Shown: one piece after another, positions 44,227 through 52,198 of the stretch
Numbering within the stretch: position 1 is the stretch's first letter
Layout of the letters: every line of letters starts with the position of its first letter
Notes under the pieces: generated by a model
The model's input: the letters and a program-made list of their open reading frames with translations, nothing else
Databases searched by the model: none
Told to the model about the DNA's origin: nothing
NCBI GenBank assembly: GCA_017433725.1
Contig: JAFRGQ010000025.1
Span: 42,788 to 106,787, forward strand
DNA: 64,000 nucleotides
Reading direction: 5' to 3'
Source: Lachnospiraceae bacterium
Lineage (GTDB): Bacteria; Bacillota; Clostridia; Lachnospirales; Lachnospiraceae
Position numbers and translations under genes: made by a program

Positions 44227-45002
44227 CTATTCCGTATAGGACCGTGACAGAATGGGAATGCGACAACCGGTATGCCCCGGAATACGTACTGCGCTTGTTG
44301 GAGTTTCTTGGCTTATGGGAGACCTTGCATAATCCGGACTTTAAACCCGTCGAATTCGACGGGTTTAGGAAGGAAGCCGGCCTACATGCTTTCACCATGT
44401 CCCCTTCAAAATGGATTGAAAGCGTAAATGCGATCGGTATCACAACAAAGGCCGGCCGCTATGGCGGTACATACGCTCATTCCGATATTGCACTTGAATT
44501 CGCGTCGTGGATCTCCGCAGAATTCAAGCTTTATATCGTAAAAGATTACCAGCGGATCAAGCATGACGAAAACAGCCGCCTGTCTCTGAACTGGAATTTG
44601 AATCGTGAAGTCGCGAAGCTGAACTATCGTATCCATACGGATGCCATTAAGGAAAATCTGATTCCTCCGGATCTTACGCCGGAACAGATTTCCTATAAAT
44701 ATGCCAATGAAGCCGATATGCTGAATGTCGCGTTGTTTGGCAAGACGGCGAAGCAGTGGCGGGATGAGAACCCTGATAAAAAAGGCAATATCAGGGATGA
44801 CGCGAACTTGAACCAACTGCTGGTTCTTGCAAACATGGAAAGCTATAACGCTATTCTGATAGAACAGGGTAAGCCGATGTCTGAACGGTTGTTGCTTCTT
44901 AGAGACCTTGCAATAAGACAGATGAGCACTTTGACCAGGATCAGCACAGAGAACTTGCCGATGCTTCCAGGAAATAAATCAGAGATTGAGAAAGATGATT
45001 AA
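44175..45002 (+). pseudogene. Chimeric remnant: HTH fragment joined to a KilA-N protein lacking its N-terminus
   Basis: The frame is open from 44175. Residues up to about 44310 read like a helix-turn-helix end (ISEKLTIPYRTVTEWE, APEYVLRLLEF). The rest (FLGLWETLHNPDFKPVEF, ASWISAEFKLYIVKDYQRIK, YANEADMLNVALFG) matches the C-terminal two thirds of KilA-N phage proteins, but the usual ISLTDIA start is missing. Translation could begin at GTG 44244. I regard it as fused debris, although a short product cannot be excluded. Confidence 0.6.
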
Positions 45003-45181
45003 GAAGAGCAAAATAGTGGCAGGTTTTTAAGGTCATCCGGATGGATGGCTTTTTTCTTTATCAGATGATATGCCGAAAAGGAATAGTATGATATTCGTTA
45101 TAACCATTAGCGAGAATCTACATAACACTATACAATAAAAAATGTAAAGACAATACATCACGTTAAACATGAGGATAGACC

Positions 45182-45418
45182 ATGGATAAGGAACATTTAA
45201 GACAATGCCTTTTCGACGCAGGATGCCGGGATGAAATCGCAGAGTGCATTTTAAGAGAGTTTGAGTCGGGAAATCTGAATGATACGCTGAAACTTATGAA
45301 AAAAGAAAGATGCCGGGCGATGGATGAATATCATGAAAGCGGAAGAAAAGTAGACTGCATGGACTTCGTCCTTAGAAACATTAACAATGAAATAAACAAA
45401 AATAACGGAGGGATTTAA
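45182..45418 (+). CDS. Small conserved-type protein of unknown function
   Basis: 78 residues (MDKEHLRQCLFDAGC start, NLNDTLKLMKKERCRAMDEY, VDCMDFVLRNI). GAGGA precedes the ATG, and its TAA overlaps the next gene's ATG, so it is translated together with the hydrolase. It is predicted to be mostly helical, with four cysteines. Confidence 0.65.
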   Translation: MDKEHLRQCLFDAGCRDEIAECILREFESGNLNDTLKLMKKERCRAMDEYHESGRKVDCMDFVLRNINNEINKNNGGI

Positions 45419-46422
45419 TGATGATCAGAAAAGAAGAATTGAACCTTGTAACTGAGTGGGATAAGACATTTCCTAAGAGCGAGAAGGTAGAGCATAGCAA
45501 AGTGACATTTGTAAACCGCTATGGAATCACTCTTGCAGCCGATATGTACGTGCCTAAAAATGCCGAAGGAAAGCTACCTGCTATTGCAGTGTCCGGGCCT
45601 TTCGGAGCAGTAAAAGAGCAGTGCTCAGGTCTATATGCTCAGACAATGGCTGAAAGAGGATTTCTTACCATAGCGTTCGATCCTTCCTTTACAGGTGAGA
45701 GTGGCGGAAATGTGAGATTTATGGCTTCGCCTGATATCAATACTGAGGATTTCATGGCGGCTGTTGACTTTCTTTCCCTGAATGAGAAGGTGGATCCTGA
45801 CAAAATAGGTATTATCGGAATCTGCGGATGGGGCGGAATGGCAATCAATACGGCTGCACTTGATACCAGAATCAAGGCTACAGCAGCAATGACCATGTAT
45901 GACATGACAAGAGTAGGGGTGAAGGGTTACTTTGATTCAGAAGACAGCGAGGAAGCCCGTTACAAGCAGAGGGCAGCCATGTGCGCGCAGAGACTTGAAG
46001 ACTTAAAAGCCGGTGAATACAAACGTGCAGGCGGTGTTGTAGATCCTCTTCCTGAAGAGGCGCCTTTCTTTGTAAAGGACTACCACGACTATTACAAGAC
46101 AGCCCGCGGATATCATGCAAGAAGCCTCAATTCCAATGATGGCTGGAATGTGATCGGATGCGAGTCATTTGTAAACCAGCCGATCCTTAAATACAGTAAC
46201 GAGATCAGAAGTGCGGTTCTTTTAGTACATGGTGAGAAGGCTCATTCATGCTATTTTTCAAAGGATGCATATGCAGATATGGTCAAAGACAGCAAATATG
46301 CAGATAATAAGGAACTCATGATCATCCCGGATGCTGTCCATACGGATCTTTATGATGGCGGAGACAAGGATTACATTCCGTTTGACAAGCTTCAGAGTTT
46401 TTATGAGCAGTATCTGAAGTAA
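45418..46422 (+). CDS. Alpha/beta hydrolase with probable Cys nucleophile
   Basis: 334 residues of the dienelactone-hydrolase-like type: VNRYGITLAADMYVPKN, FLTIAFDPSFTGESGG, and the nucleophile elbow region IGICGWGGMA, where Cys stands where Ser is usual. The acid and His are expected near VHGEKAHSC and IPDAVHTDLYDGG. The substrate is unknown. It is coupled to the upstream 78-residue gene and 11 bases before the flavoprotein, suggesting an operon. Confidence 0.8.
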   Translation: MMIRKEELNLVTEWDKTFPKSEKVEHSKVTFVNRYGITLAADMYVPKNAEGKLPAIAVSGPFGAVKEQCSGLYAQTMAERGFLTIAFDPSFTGESGGNVRFMASPDINTEDFMAAVDFLSLNEKVDPDKIGIIGICGWGGMAINTAALDTRIKATAAMTMYDMTRVGVKGYFDSEDSEEARYKQRAAMCAQRLEDLKAGEYKRAGGVVDPLPEEAPFFVKDYHDYYKTARGYHARSLNSNDGWNVIGCESFVNQPILKYSNEIRSAVLLVHGEKAHSCYFSKDAYADMVKDSKYADNKELMIIPDAVHTDLYDGGDKDYIPFDKLQSFYEQYLK

Positions 46423-46433
46423 GGTAGGGTGTT

Positions 46434-46976
46434 ATGAGTAAGGTGAAAGCTGTTTCGACCAGTCTTCGGACAAAGAGCAATTCTGATATCCTTGCGGATC
46501 AGCTGATTGCAGGTGCTAAGGATGCCGGGCGAGAGGTTGAGCATATCAGCCTTAAGGGAAAGAAGATCGGTTTTTGTGTCGGCTGTCTTGCCTGCCAGAG
46601 TTCGCAGCAGTGCATTCTAAGGGACGATTCCATAGAGATAGCAGAGAAGGTAAAGAATGCTGATACCCTTGTATTTGTTACGCCAATATATTATTACGAG
46701 ATGAGCGGACAGATGAAGACGCTCCTTGACAGGCTGAATCCGCTTTATCCATCAGATTATAAGTTCCGTAAGGTCTATATGCTTTCCACAGCGGCTGAGG
46801 ACGAGGAGTTTGTACCGGAGAGAGCAGTACGCGGACTTCAAGGCTGGGTGGATTGCTTTGAAAAAGCGGAGTTTGCCGGTTCTCTGTTCTGTGGAGGAAT
46901 CTCAGATCCTGGAGAGGCAGATGGAAAGGATACAGAGAAGAATGAAGCATATCAGTTTGGAAGAGCCATGGAATAA
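46434..46976 (+). CDS. NADPH-dependent FMN reductase/iron-sulfur flavoprotein-like protein
   Basis: 180 residues with a flavodoxin-like fold (STSLRTKSNSDILADQL phosphate-binding loop; VFVTPIYYYEMSGQMKTLLDRL FMN-binding loop). Cysteines at CVGCLACQ resemble a reduced iron-sulfur or disulfide site. It ends at AYQFGRAME, slightly short for the family, and its 3' end overlaps the lipoprotein gene by 35 bases. Confidence 0.85.
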   Translation: MSKVKAVSTSLRTKSNSDILADQLIAGAKDAGREVEHISLKGKKIGFCVGCLACQSSQQCILRDDSIEIAEKVKNADTLVFVTPIYYYEMSGQMKTLLDRLNPLYPSDYKFRKVYMLSTAAEDEEFVPERAVRGLQGWVDCFEKAEFAGSLFCGGISDPGEADGKDTEKNEAYQFGRAME

Positions 46977-47565
46977 AGTAAGAAAAATAGGTGTCATCTT
47001 AGTTGCATTCGTGATGCTGATGTCTGTAACTTCGTGCGGACAGACTGAGACTGCAAAGGAATCAACGACTGAATCGCAGGAAACAGAATCTGTTGCAATA
47101 ACTGCCTCAGAGAATGCGGAAGCTGTGGATAAAGGAAGTGTAGAACCTACAGAAACTGAGAACGATGAAATGGAGAGCGTTCAGGACACTCAATCAAATC
47201 AGGAGGCCGAGACGATGGTTTTAACAATCAATGGAGAACAGGTATCCGTCGAATGGGAAGATAATGAATCGGTGGAAGCACTTAAGAATCTGGTTATGAC
47301 AGAGCCGCTATCTATCCGGATGTCCATGTACGGAGACTTTGAACAGGTCGGCTCCATAGGAACGAGCCTTCCAAGGAACGATGTACAGACTACGACAGAA
47401 GCCGGAGACATAGTTCTCTATTCCGGCAATCAGATTGTTGTCTTTTACGGTTCTAATTCCTGGGCGTATACAAGGCTTGGAAAGGTGACGGATAAATCGA
47501 AGGGTGAAATGACAGAGCTTCTCGGAAAAGGTGATGTGACTGCTACATTTATGATTGGTAAGTGA
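46942..47565 (+). CDS. Lipoprotein with cyclophilin-like fold domain
   Basis: About 207 residues from ATG 46942. A signal peptide with lipobox (VAFVMLMSVTSCGQ) and a Glu/Thr linker precede a C-terminal domain (LTINGEQVSVEWEDNESVEAL, MYGDFEQVGSIGTSLP, GDIVLYSGNQIVVFYGSNSW) that matches the cyclophilin-like family often paired with flavodoxins. The frame is open further upstream inside the flavoprotein gene, but the signal peptide favours this start. It is anchored to the outer face of the membrane. Confidence 0.8.
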   Translation: MKHISLEEPWNKVRKIGVILVAFVMLMSVTSCGQTETAKESTTESQETESVAITASENAEAVDKGSVEPTETENDEMESVQDTQSNQEAETMVLTINGEQVSVEWEDNESVEALKNLVMTEPLSIRMSMYGDFEQVGSIGTSLPRNDVQTTTEAGDIVLYSGNQIVVFYGSNSWAYTRLGKVTDKSKGEMTELLGKGDVTATFMIGK

Positions 47566-47657
47566 ACCTGTGAGTGTCCGGAAGAGGCAATGAGCAGTGA
47601 AAAAATCGTTAAGAATGAAGTTAAGGCAAGCCGCAAGACGGAAAAGAAAAACGGCTA

Positions 47658-47686
47658 TTGATTAACAAACGAACGTTAGGTAAAAT
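47658..47686 (+). promoter_or_regulatory. Possible promoter
   Basis: TTGATT at 47658-47663, 17 bases, TAAAAT at 47681-47686. It would transcribe through the hairpin at 47732 toward the lipoprotein gene at 47870. Confidence 0.4.
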
Positions 47687-47731
47687 AGACTGTGTAAATC
47701 ATCATTACTGCTATTAATGAAGATTTAGACT

Positions 47732-47766
47732 ACCGGTCAGATCGGAGACGGCTGACCGGTTTTCTT
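47732..47766 (+). terminator. Rho-independent terminator
   Basis: ACCGGTCAG pairs with CTGACCGGT and is followed by TTTTCTTT. It ends the hydrolase-flavoprotein-lipoprotein unit. Confidence 0.8.
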
Positions 47767-47869
47767 TACGACATAAGACTTACGATCGGTAGGACGCTAA
47801 GGGGATCAACGATGAAAAAGAAAATTGAATTGGAACTGCCGCCAGTAGCGAAAACGAAAGGATGATTTT

Positions 47870-49135
47870 ATGGTATTTAAGAAAAACAGCCTTGTGTTGA
47901 CTATGGTATTTTTAATTGGTTGTTTTTTGTGTGCTTGCGGGAATAAGGATAGTGTTACGGGCGAATCCCTTTCGGAAAGTACGGAAGAAGTATCTGTCAT
48001 AGAGAAAGCAAAAACCGGTGAGAAAGAGGCTGCCAAGCAGTGGGAAAAGGGCTATGACCTTCCTGTAGATGAACTGGAAATGGACGAAGCTGAGGATGAC
48101 TGCAACGCGATGATGGATTATATTTATGAAATCTACAACGAAGCAGATAAAGGAACTTCATCCAATGTAGTTTTAAGTGATGAGGTGATTTTTGAATTAC
48201 AGAAAAAGTTGATAGAGACAGGATATCCGGTTGCTACATTGGTGACATACTCAAATCTGGGGAATTATAAAAGCATGGATTCTTTCCTTGAAAATTGCAC
48301 AGCCGGGAAAATCGGTTCTGTGGTGATGTACGTTATCCATGATGATGGTGGTATAGGCAGAGAGAAATTTTGTTTTGATGGCACAGATATGTATGTCATA
48401 AGTTCAAGATGCGTATGGAATAAGAATGGTAAGCCGAATATGACCTATACATCGCACACCAGAATAAAGACATGGAAATATACGGATAAAGGGTGGTTCT
48501 GCTATGAGTTATGCGTGCCGGAACCACCGGAGGTCACTGAAATCATGGATGGAAGCTGTCTGATCAGAGTGAAACCAATGACAGAAGAACAACGAGAAAT
48601 GTCTGAAAGATGCGTTCAGGGTCTTGGATATCAGGGGCAGAATCTTTTGTGTTCCAACTGGAATGCGGAAAATATGAGTGAATTGGATTACAACGGATTG
48701 TTTGAATATCTGTATGGAATGAAATACGGAGAAAAGTTTCATTCTGAAGATTATCCGAATGGCATTCCTAAAGAAGAGTTCGAAAGCCTGATCATGGAGT
48801 ATCTTCCTGTAACAAAAGAACAGATACGAGAGTATGCAGCATATGATGAAGAAAACCAGACATATCGTTGGGCGCGTCTCGGATGTTTCAATTATGTACC
48901 TACTTACTTTGGAACTTCACTGCCGGAGGTTGTCAACATCAAAGAAAATGAAGATGGGACAATCACATTAACAGTTGAGGCGGTCTGTGCCATGGTCATT
49001 TGCGATGACGCGGTCATAACCCATGAACTTACGGTGCGGTTTGCAGAAGATGGCAGTTTCAAGTATTTAGGGAATGAAATATTAAACGACGGAATTATGC
49101 ATATACCGGACTACCAATACCGTATTAAAGAATGA
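47870..49135 (+). CDS. DUF6070-like lipoprotein
   Basis: 421 residues with a signal peptide and lipobox (FLIGCFLCACGNK). The C-terminal half (FEYLYGMKYGEKFHSEDYPNG, FEYLPVTKEQIREYAAYDEENQ-type region, ARLGCFNYVPTYFGTSLPEV, VITHELTVRFAEDGSFKYLGN) matches a Lachnospiraceae lipoprotein family I recall as DUF6070. The function is unknown. It stands alone with its own upstream region. Confidence 0.75.
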   Translation: MVFKKNSLVLTMVFLIGCFLCACGNKDSVTGESLSESTEEVSVIEKAKTGEKEAAKQWEKGYDLPVDELEMDEAEDDCNAMMDYIYEIYNEADKGTSSNVVLSDEVIFELQKKLIETGYPVATLVTYSNLGNYKSMDSFLENCTAGKIGSVVMYVIHDDGGIGREKFCFDGTDMYVISSRCVWNKNGKPNMTYTSHTRIKTWKYTDKGWFCYELCVPEPPEVTEIMDGSCLIRVKPMTEEQREMSERCVQGLGYQGQNLLCSNWNAENMSELDYNGLFEYLYGMKYGEKFHSEDYPNGIPKEEFESLIMEYLPVTKEQIREYAAYDEENQTYRWARLGCFNYVPTYFGTSLPEVVNIKENEDGTITLTVEAVCAMVICDDAVITHELTVRFAEDGSFKYLGNEILNDGIMHIPDYQYRIKE

Positions 49136-49230
49136 TTCGATGAGTACAGGATTGTAAGATTGCGTAAGCACAGAACAATACATAATCGCCTTTTGGAGTT
49201 TTAAACATTTGATGTTTTCGGATGGCAAGA

Positions 49231-49295
49231 TGTAAAGGAACCTTGACATAGATGAGAGCATGTGATATTTTAAAAATGTAAAGGAAACTTGTCAT
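49231..49295 (+). promoter_or_regulatory. Promoter with two direct repeats, likely XRE operator
   Basis: TTGACA (49243-49248), a 17-base spacer and TATTTT (49266-49271). Two copies of a 19-base sequence, TGTAAAGGAACCTTGACAT at 49231 and TGTAAAGGAAACTTGTCAT at 49277, flank the promoter with 46-base spacing. The small XRE protein encoded next probably binds them. Confidence 0.75.
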
Positions 49296-49316
49296 AAATG
49301 AGCCGGGGGTGATGAT

Positions 49317-49541
49317 TTGGAAAACCGTGTAGAAAAGCTGCGCAAAGAGCGCGGCTTGAATCAGGAGGAATTTGCCAAGGCAATTCGTGTTTCCAGACAG
49401 ACGGTCAGCTCTATTGAAAACGGCAAGTATAACCCATCGCTTGAACTGGCATTCACGATAGCCGATTTCTTCGGTAAATCGATCGAAGAGATTTTTATTC
49501 ATAAAGGAGGTGCCGGAGATGAAAAAGAGTTATCTGATTAA
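49317..49541 (+). CDS. XRE family helix-turn-helix regulator
   Basis: 74 residues from a TTG, MENRVEKLRKERGLNQEEFA then VSRQTVSSIENGKYNPS, a compact YozG-like repressor. GGGGGTGAT is upstream. It overlaps the next membrane-protein gene by 23 bases; this regulator plus DUF-type membrane protein pairing is common in Firmicutes. Confidence 0.88.
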   Translation: MENRVEKLRKERGLNQEEFAKAIRVSRQTVSSIENGKYNPSLELAFTIADFFGKSIEEIFIHKGGAGDEKELSD

Positions 49542-49965
49542 GGGTATAGTATCTGCGCTCGCAGGTATTGCTTTCATATTAGCTGCTTATTTCACAGAGA
49601 GTGTATTTGACGGGCTTCTGTGGGGTTTTGCCGGGGCGACTATAGCACCCGGAATCGGAATGCTTATTATGTACTTTTACTGGTCATTGCCGGAGCATGC
49701 AGATCGTTATCGTGAAATACAGGCGCAGGAGGACATCAACACTCACGACGAACTGAATGAAAAGCTGCGCGACCGATCCGGAAGAATAGTATATATTATC
49801 GAACAGTGGGTATTCTGTGTTTCACTGATAGCATTTTCCGTTATTGGAAAAGCTGGAGTGATTACAGACCATAAGATCATCGTGATATATTTATTCGCGT
49901 TACTTCTCTTCCATATTATTATAGGTAATGCTGTGTATCTTTTGCTCCGAAAAAGATACTGCTGA
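49519..49965 (+). CDS. Small membrane protein paired with the XRE regulator
   Basis: 148 residues with four membrane helices (GIVSALAGIAFILAAYF, GLLWGFAGATIAPGIGMLIMY, WVFCVSLIAFSVIG, IIVIYLFALLLFHIIIGNAVYLLL). AAAGGAGGTG lies 8 bases before the ATG at 49519. Its stop overlaps the acetyltransferase start. The function is unknown. Confidence 0.75.
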   Translation: MKKSYLIKGIVSALAGIAFILAAYFTESVFDGLLWGFAGATIAPGIGMLIMYFYWSLPEHADRYREIQAQEDINTHDELNEKLRDRSGRIVYIIEQWVFCVSLIAFSVIGKAGVITDHKIIVIYLFALLLFHIIIGNAVYLLLRKRYC

Positions 49966-50780
49966 TGGGAAGTGAGCTCGCGAAGATTGAGACAACGCAG
50001 AAGATGAGGTACAGATGCTTGAAAAAGATAAATAATTCCGCTTATAAAGAATATATAGATGCGGCGAAAGAATGCACTGCTAACCGTGTTTATCCGCTGT
50101 CGATCACTAACGGCATTCAGACAGGAGATATATATACGGATGGCATGGGGGGTGTGCTTTTCTGGCACTATTGCGGCTTTGCGTACATTTCAGGGGCTTT
50201 GAATCCGGGATTTCTGGAAGAAATCTATCATGAGTTTCTTGTGTCTGATACGGATCGAAGATTTTTACTGATTACGGACTCGCTTTTCATCACCGACTAT
50301 TATAAGAATAGAGATCTATTACAGCTGGATAGAAGGGTTGAGTATGATCACATCCGGTTACCTGAGAAGCCGCCGGTTCTCGATGATCGGTTCATAACAG
50401 AACGAATAACGATAGATAATATTGGGAGTATACAGGGAAGAATTGTTCCGTCATTTTCCTGGCAAAGCTCCGATGCATTTCTTAAGCGCGGGTTCGGCTT
50501 TTTAGTTAAGAAGGACAGTGAGTTTTCAGCCGTAGCATTTTCAAGTGCGGTCAGCCCTGAAGAAGTGGATATTGGCGTTGAGACATCTGAAGCCTATAGA
50601 CGTAATGGACTGGCATCATATCTTGCAGGCAGGATGTGCGAAGAGGTTATCGCGCAGGGTAAGAAACCGGTGTGGGCACATGCAGAGACAAATGAAGGCT
50701 CTCGGAAAACGGCACTCAGCGCCGGATTTAGACCGGGCAAGATAAACACGGTTATTCGTAAATTAAGGCGAATGGCTTGA
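49965..50780 (+). CDS. GNAT family N-acetyltransferase
   Basis: 271 residues. The C-terminal GNAT fold is recognised from VDIGVETSEAYRRNGLASYLAG (acetyl-CoA loop) and AHAETNEGSRKTALSAGF. The N-terminal ~150 residues are family-specific. The ATG overlaps the upstream TGA; ATG 50004 is an alternative start. The acceptor substrate is unknown. Confidence 0.82.
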   Translation: MGSELAKIETTQKMRYRCLKKINNSAYKEYIDAAKECTANRVYPLSITNGIQTGDIYTDGMGGVLFWHYCGFAYISGALNPGFLEEIYHEFLVSDTDRRFLLITDSLFITDYYKNRDLLQLDRRVEYDHIRLPEKPPVLDDRFITERITIDNIGSIQGRIVPSFSWQSSDAFLKRGFGFLVKKDSEFSAVAFSSAVSPEEVDIGVETSEAYRRNGLASYLAGRMCEEVIAQGKKPVWAHAETNEGSRKTALSAGFRPGKINTVIRKLRRMA

Positions 50781-50847
50781 TAAAGGTTTTCGGAAAAGGA
50801 GAAGCTGCAAGGACAGATATTTGATTAATTATTTTAGAATAATAGAT

Positions 50848-50885
50848 ACCGCTGATGGAAATAATCCTGTCAGCGGTCTTTTTTA
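50848..50885 (+). terminator. Terminator after the XRE-GNAT unit
   Basis: ACCGCTGA pairs with TCAGCGGT and is followed by CTTTTTTATT. Confidence 0.82.
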
Positions 50886-50935
50886 TTCTTCATCGCGCAG
50901 TACTTGTGACGTAAGTCTATGACACATATTCTATT
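50886..50935. repeat. Half copy of R1
   Basis: TTCTTCATCGCGCAGTACTTGTGACGTAAGTCTATGACAC matches the left half of R1; the right half is missing. The T run of the terminator abuts it. Confidence 0.65.
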
Positions 50936-50970
50936 TTTCACCAAAAGAAGAAAAACGTATTTCAAAATAG

Positions 50971-51020
50971 TTGACACGATGTCAGCAAAGATATATAATG
51001 CAATCAGTGACACGATGTCA
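50971..51020 (+). promoter_or_regulatory. Consensus promoter with two palindromic TetR operators
   Basis: TTGACA (50971-50976), 17 bases, TATAAT (50994-50999) is a perfect sigma-A promoter. TGACACGATGTCA, an inverted repeat (TGACA/TGTCA), occurs at 50972-50984 overlapping the -35 and again at 51008-51020 near the start site. The TetR protein encoded next is the obvious binder, giving autorepression of the operon. Confidence 0.9.
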
Positions 51021-51055
51021 ACCGCTGCTTTTCCGGAAGGCAGAAAGGAGAATTC

Positions 51056-51679
51056 ATGTTTAAAGGAACCCCCGAGCTGATCGCGCAGAGGAGGGAAGAA
51101 ATCATCAGCGCCTGCGAAAAACTCTATCAGACAATGAGTTTCAAGGAGATTACGCTGAAAGAGATCGGCAATGAGACTTCGTTCTCCCGGCCCGCGATCT
51201 ATAACTACTTTCATACAAGAGAAGAGATATTTCTCGCCTTGTATGAACTGGAATATAAACGCTGGAATGAGGATCTAGAAAAAATACTGGAAGAGGAAAC
51301 TCCGCTTACAAGAGTCCAGGTGGCGGAAAAGATAGCCCGTTCTCTTGAAAAACGAGAGCAGCTGCTGAAACTCCTGTCTATGAATAATTACGACATGGAA
51401 GCGAACAGCAGGCCGGAGCTGCTGATAACTTTCAAGGCGGCATACGGAAGGTCTATGACAAACATTCGCAGTATTCTGACCAGGTTCTGTCCGGAGCTCA
51501 GCAAAGAAGAACAGGAAATCTTCATTTACGTGTTCTACCCGTTTATGTTCGGAATCTATCCGTATACCGAGGTTACGGAAAAGCAGGAGACGGCAATGAG
51601 GGACGCACAAGTGGATTTTACCCGGCATTCGATCTATGAGATTACTTATAACTGCCTGATCAGGCTGTTGGACCAATAA
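51056..51679 (+). CDS. TetR/AcrR family regulator of the redox operon
   Basis: 207 residues with N-terminal HTH (ITLKEIGNETSFSRPAIYNYFHTREEIFLALY) and a helical ligand domain. AAAGGAG precedes the ATG. It is the first gene behind the dual-operator promoter and precedes a flavodoxin, an aldo/keto reductase and a CMD-cupin protein, so it likely senses a quinone or electrophile; this is inference. Confidence 0.9.
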   Translation: MFKGTPELIAQRREEIISACEKLYQTMSFKEITLKEIGNETSFSRPAIYNYFHTREEIFLALYELEYKRWNEDLEKILEEETPLTRVQVAEKIARSLEKREQLLKLLSMNNYDMEANSRPELLITFKAAYGRSMTNIRSILTRFCPELSKEEQEIFIYVFYPFMFGIYPYTEVTEKQETAMRDAQVDFTRHSIYEITYNCLIRLLDQ

Positions 51680-51697
51680 TGAAAAGGAGATAATAAT

Positions 51698-52177
51698 ATG
51701 GCTAAGAAAATATTGGTTGCCGTTTACTCGGCAAGCGGCGTAACAAAACGAGTAGGTGAAGAGATCGCCAAAATCTGCGGTGGGGACTTTTTTGAGATTG
51801 TCCCGAAGGAAATATACACATCGGATGATCTGAATTGGATGAACAAGAATAGCCGCAGCAGTGTGGAAATGAACGACCCGTCTGCAAGACCAGAGATCAA
51901 CGGAAAAGTGGAAGATATGGATTCCTATGACACCGTAATTATCGGTTTCCCGATCTGGTGGGGCATCGCGCCGCGCATTATTGAGACTTTCCTGGAAAGC
52001 TATGACTTCAGCGGCAAGACGATCATTCCTTTCTGTACTTCGGGCGGCAGCGGCGTCGGTCGAAGCGACAGCGCCCTGCATAAGAACGTCAGCGCTGACG
52101 TAAAGTGGGCTAAGGGCGTACAGATCAACCGACCGCGTGACAACGAGATACGTAAGTGGCTGGACAAGGTACTGTAA
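51698..52177 (+). CDS. Flavodoxin
   Basis: 159 residues. The FMN phosphate loop (VYSASGVTKRVGEEIA) and the FMN contact (IGFPIWWGIAPRIIETFLE, TSGGSGVGRSD) are typical of the NAD(P)H-independent flavodoxin-like group found near AKR genes. AAGGAGAT is upstream; 18 bases from the TetR gene. Confidence 0.9.
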   Translation: MAKKILVAVYSASGVTKRVGEEIAKICGGDFFEIVPKEIYTSDDLNWMNKNSRSSVEMNDPSARPEINGKVEDMDSYDTVIIGFPIWWGIAPRIIETFLESYDFSGKTIIPFCTSGGSGVGRSDSALHKNVSADVKWAKGVQINRPRDNEIRKWLDKVL

Positions 52178-52198
52178 ACAATTACAGGAGGAAACATA

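Noticed and set aside
47590-47661. Short Lys-rich frame after the cyclophilin-like lipoprotein
   Set aside because: 23 codons with only a weak ribosome site and no recognisable feature; more likely chance or a remnant.
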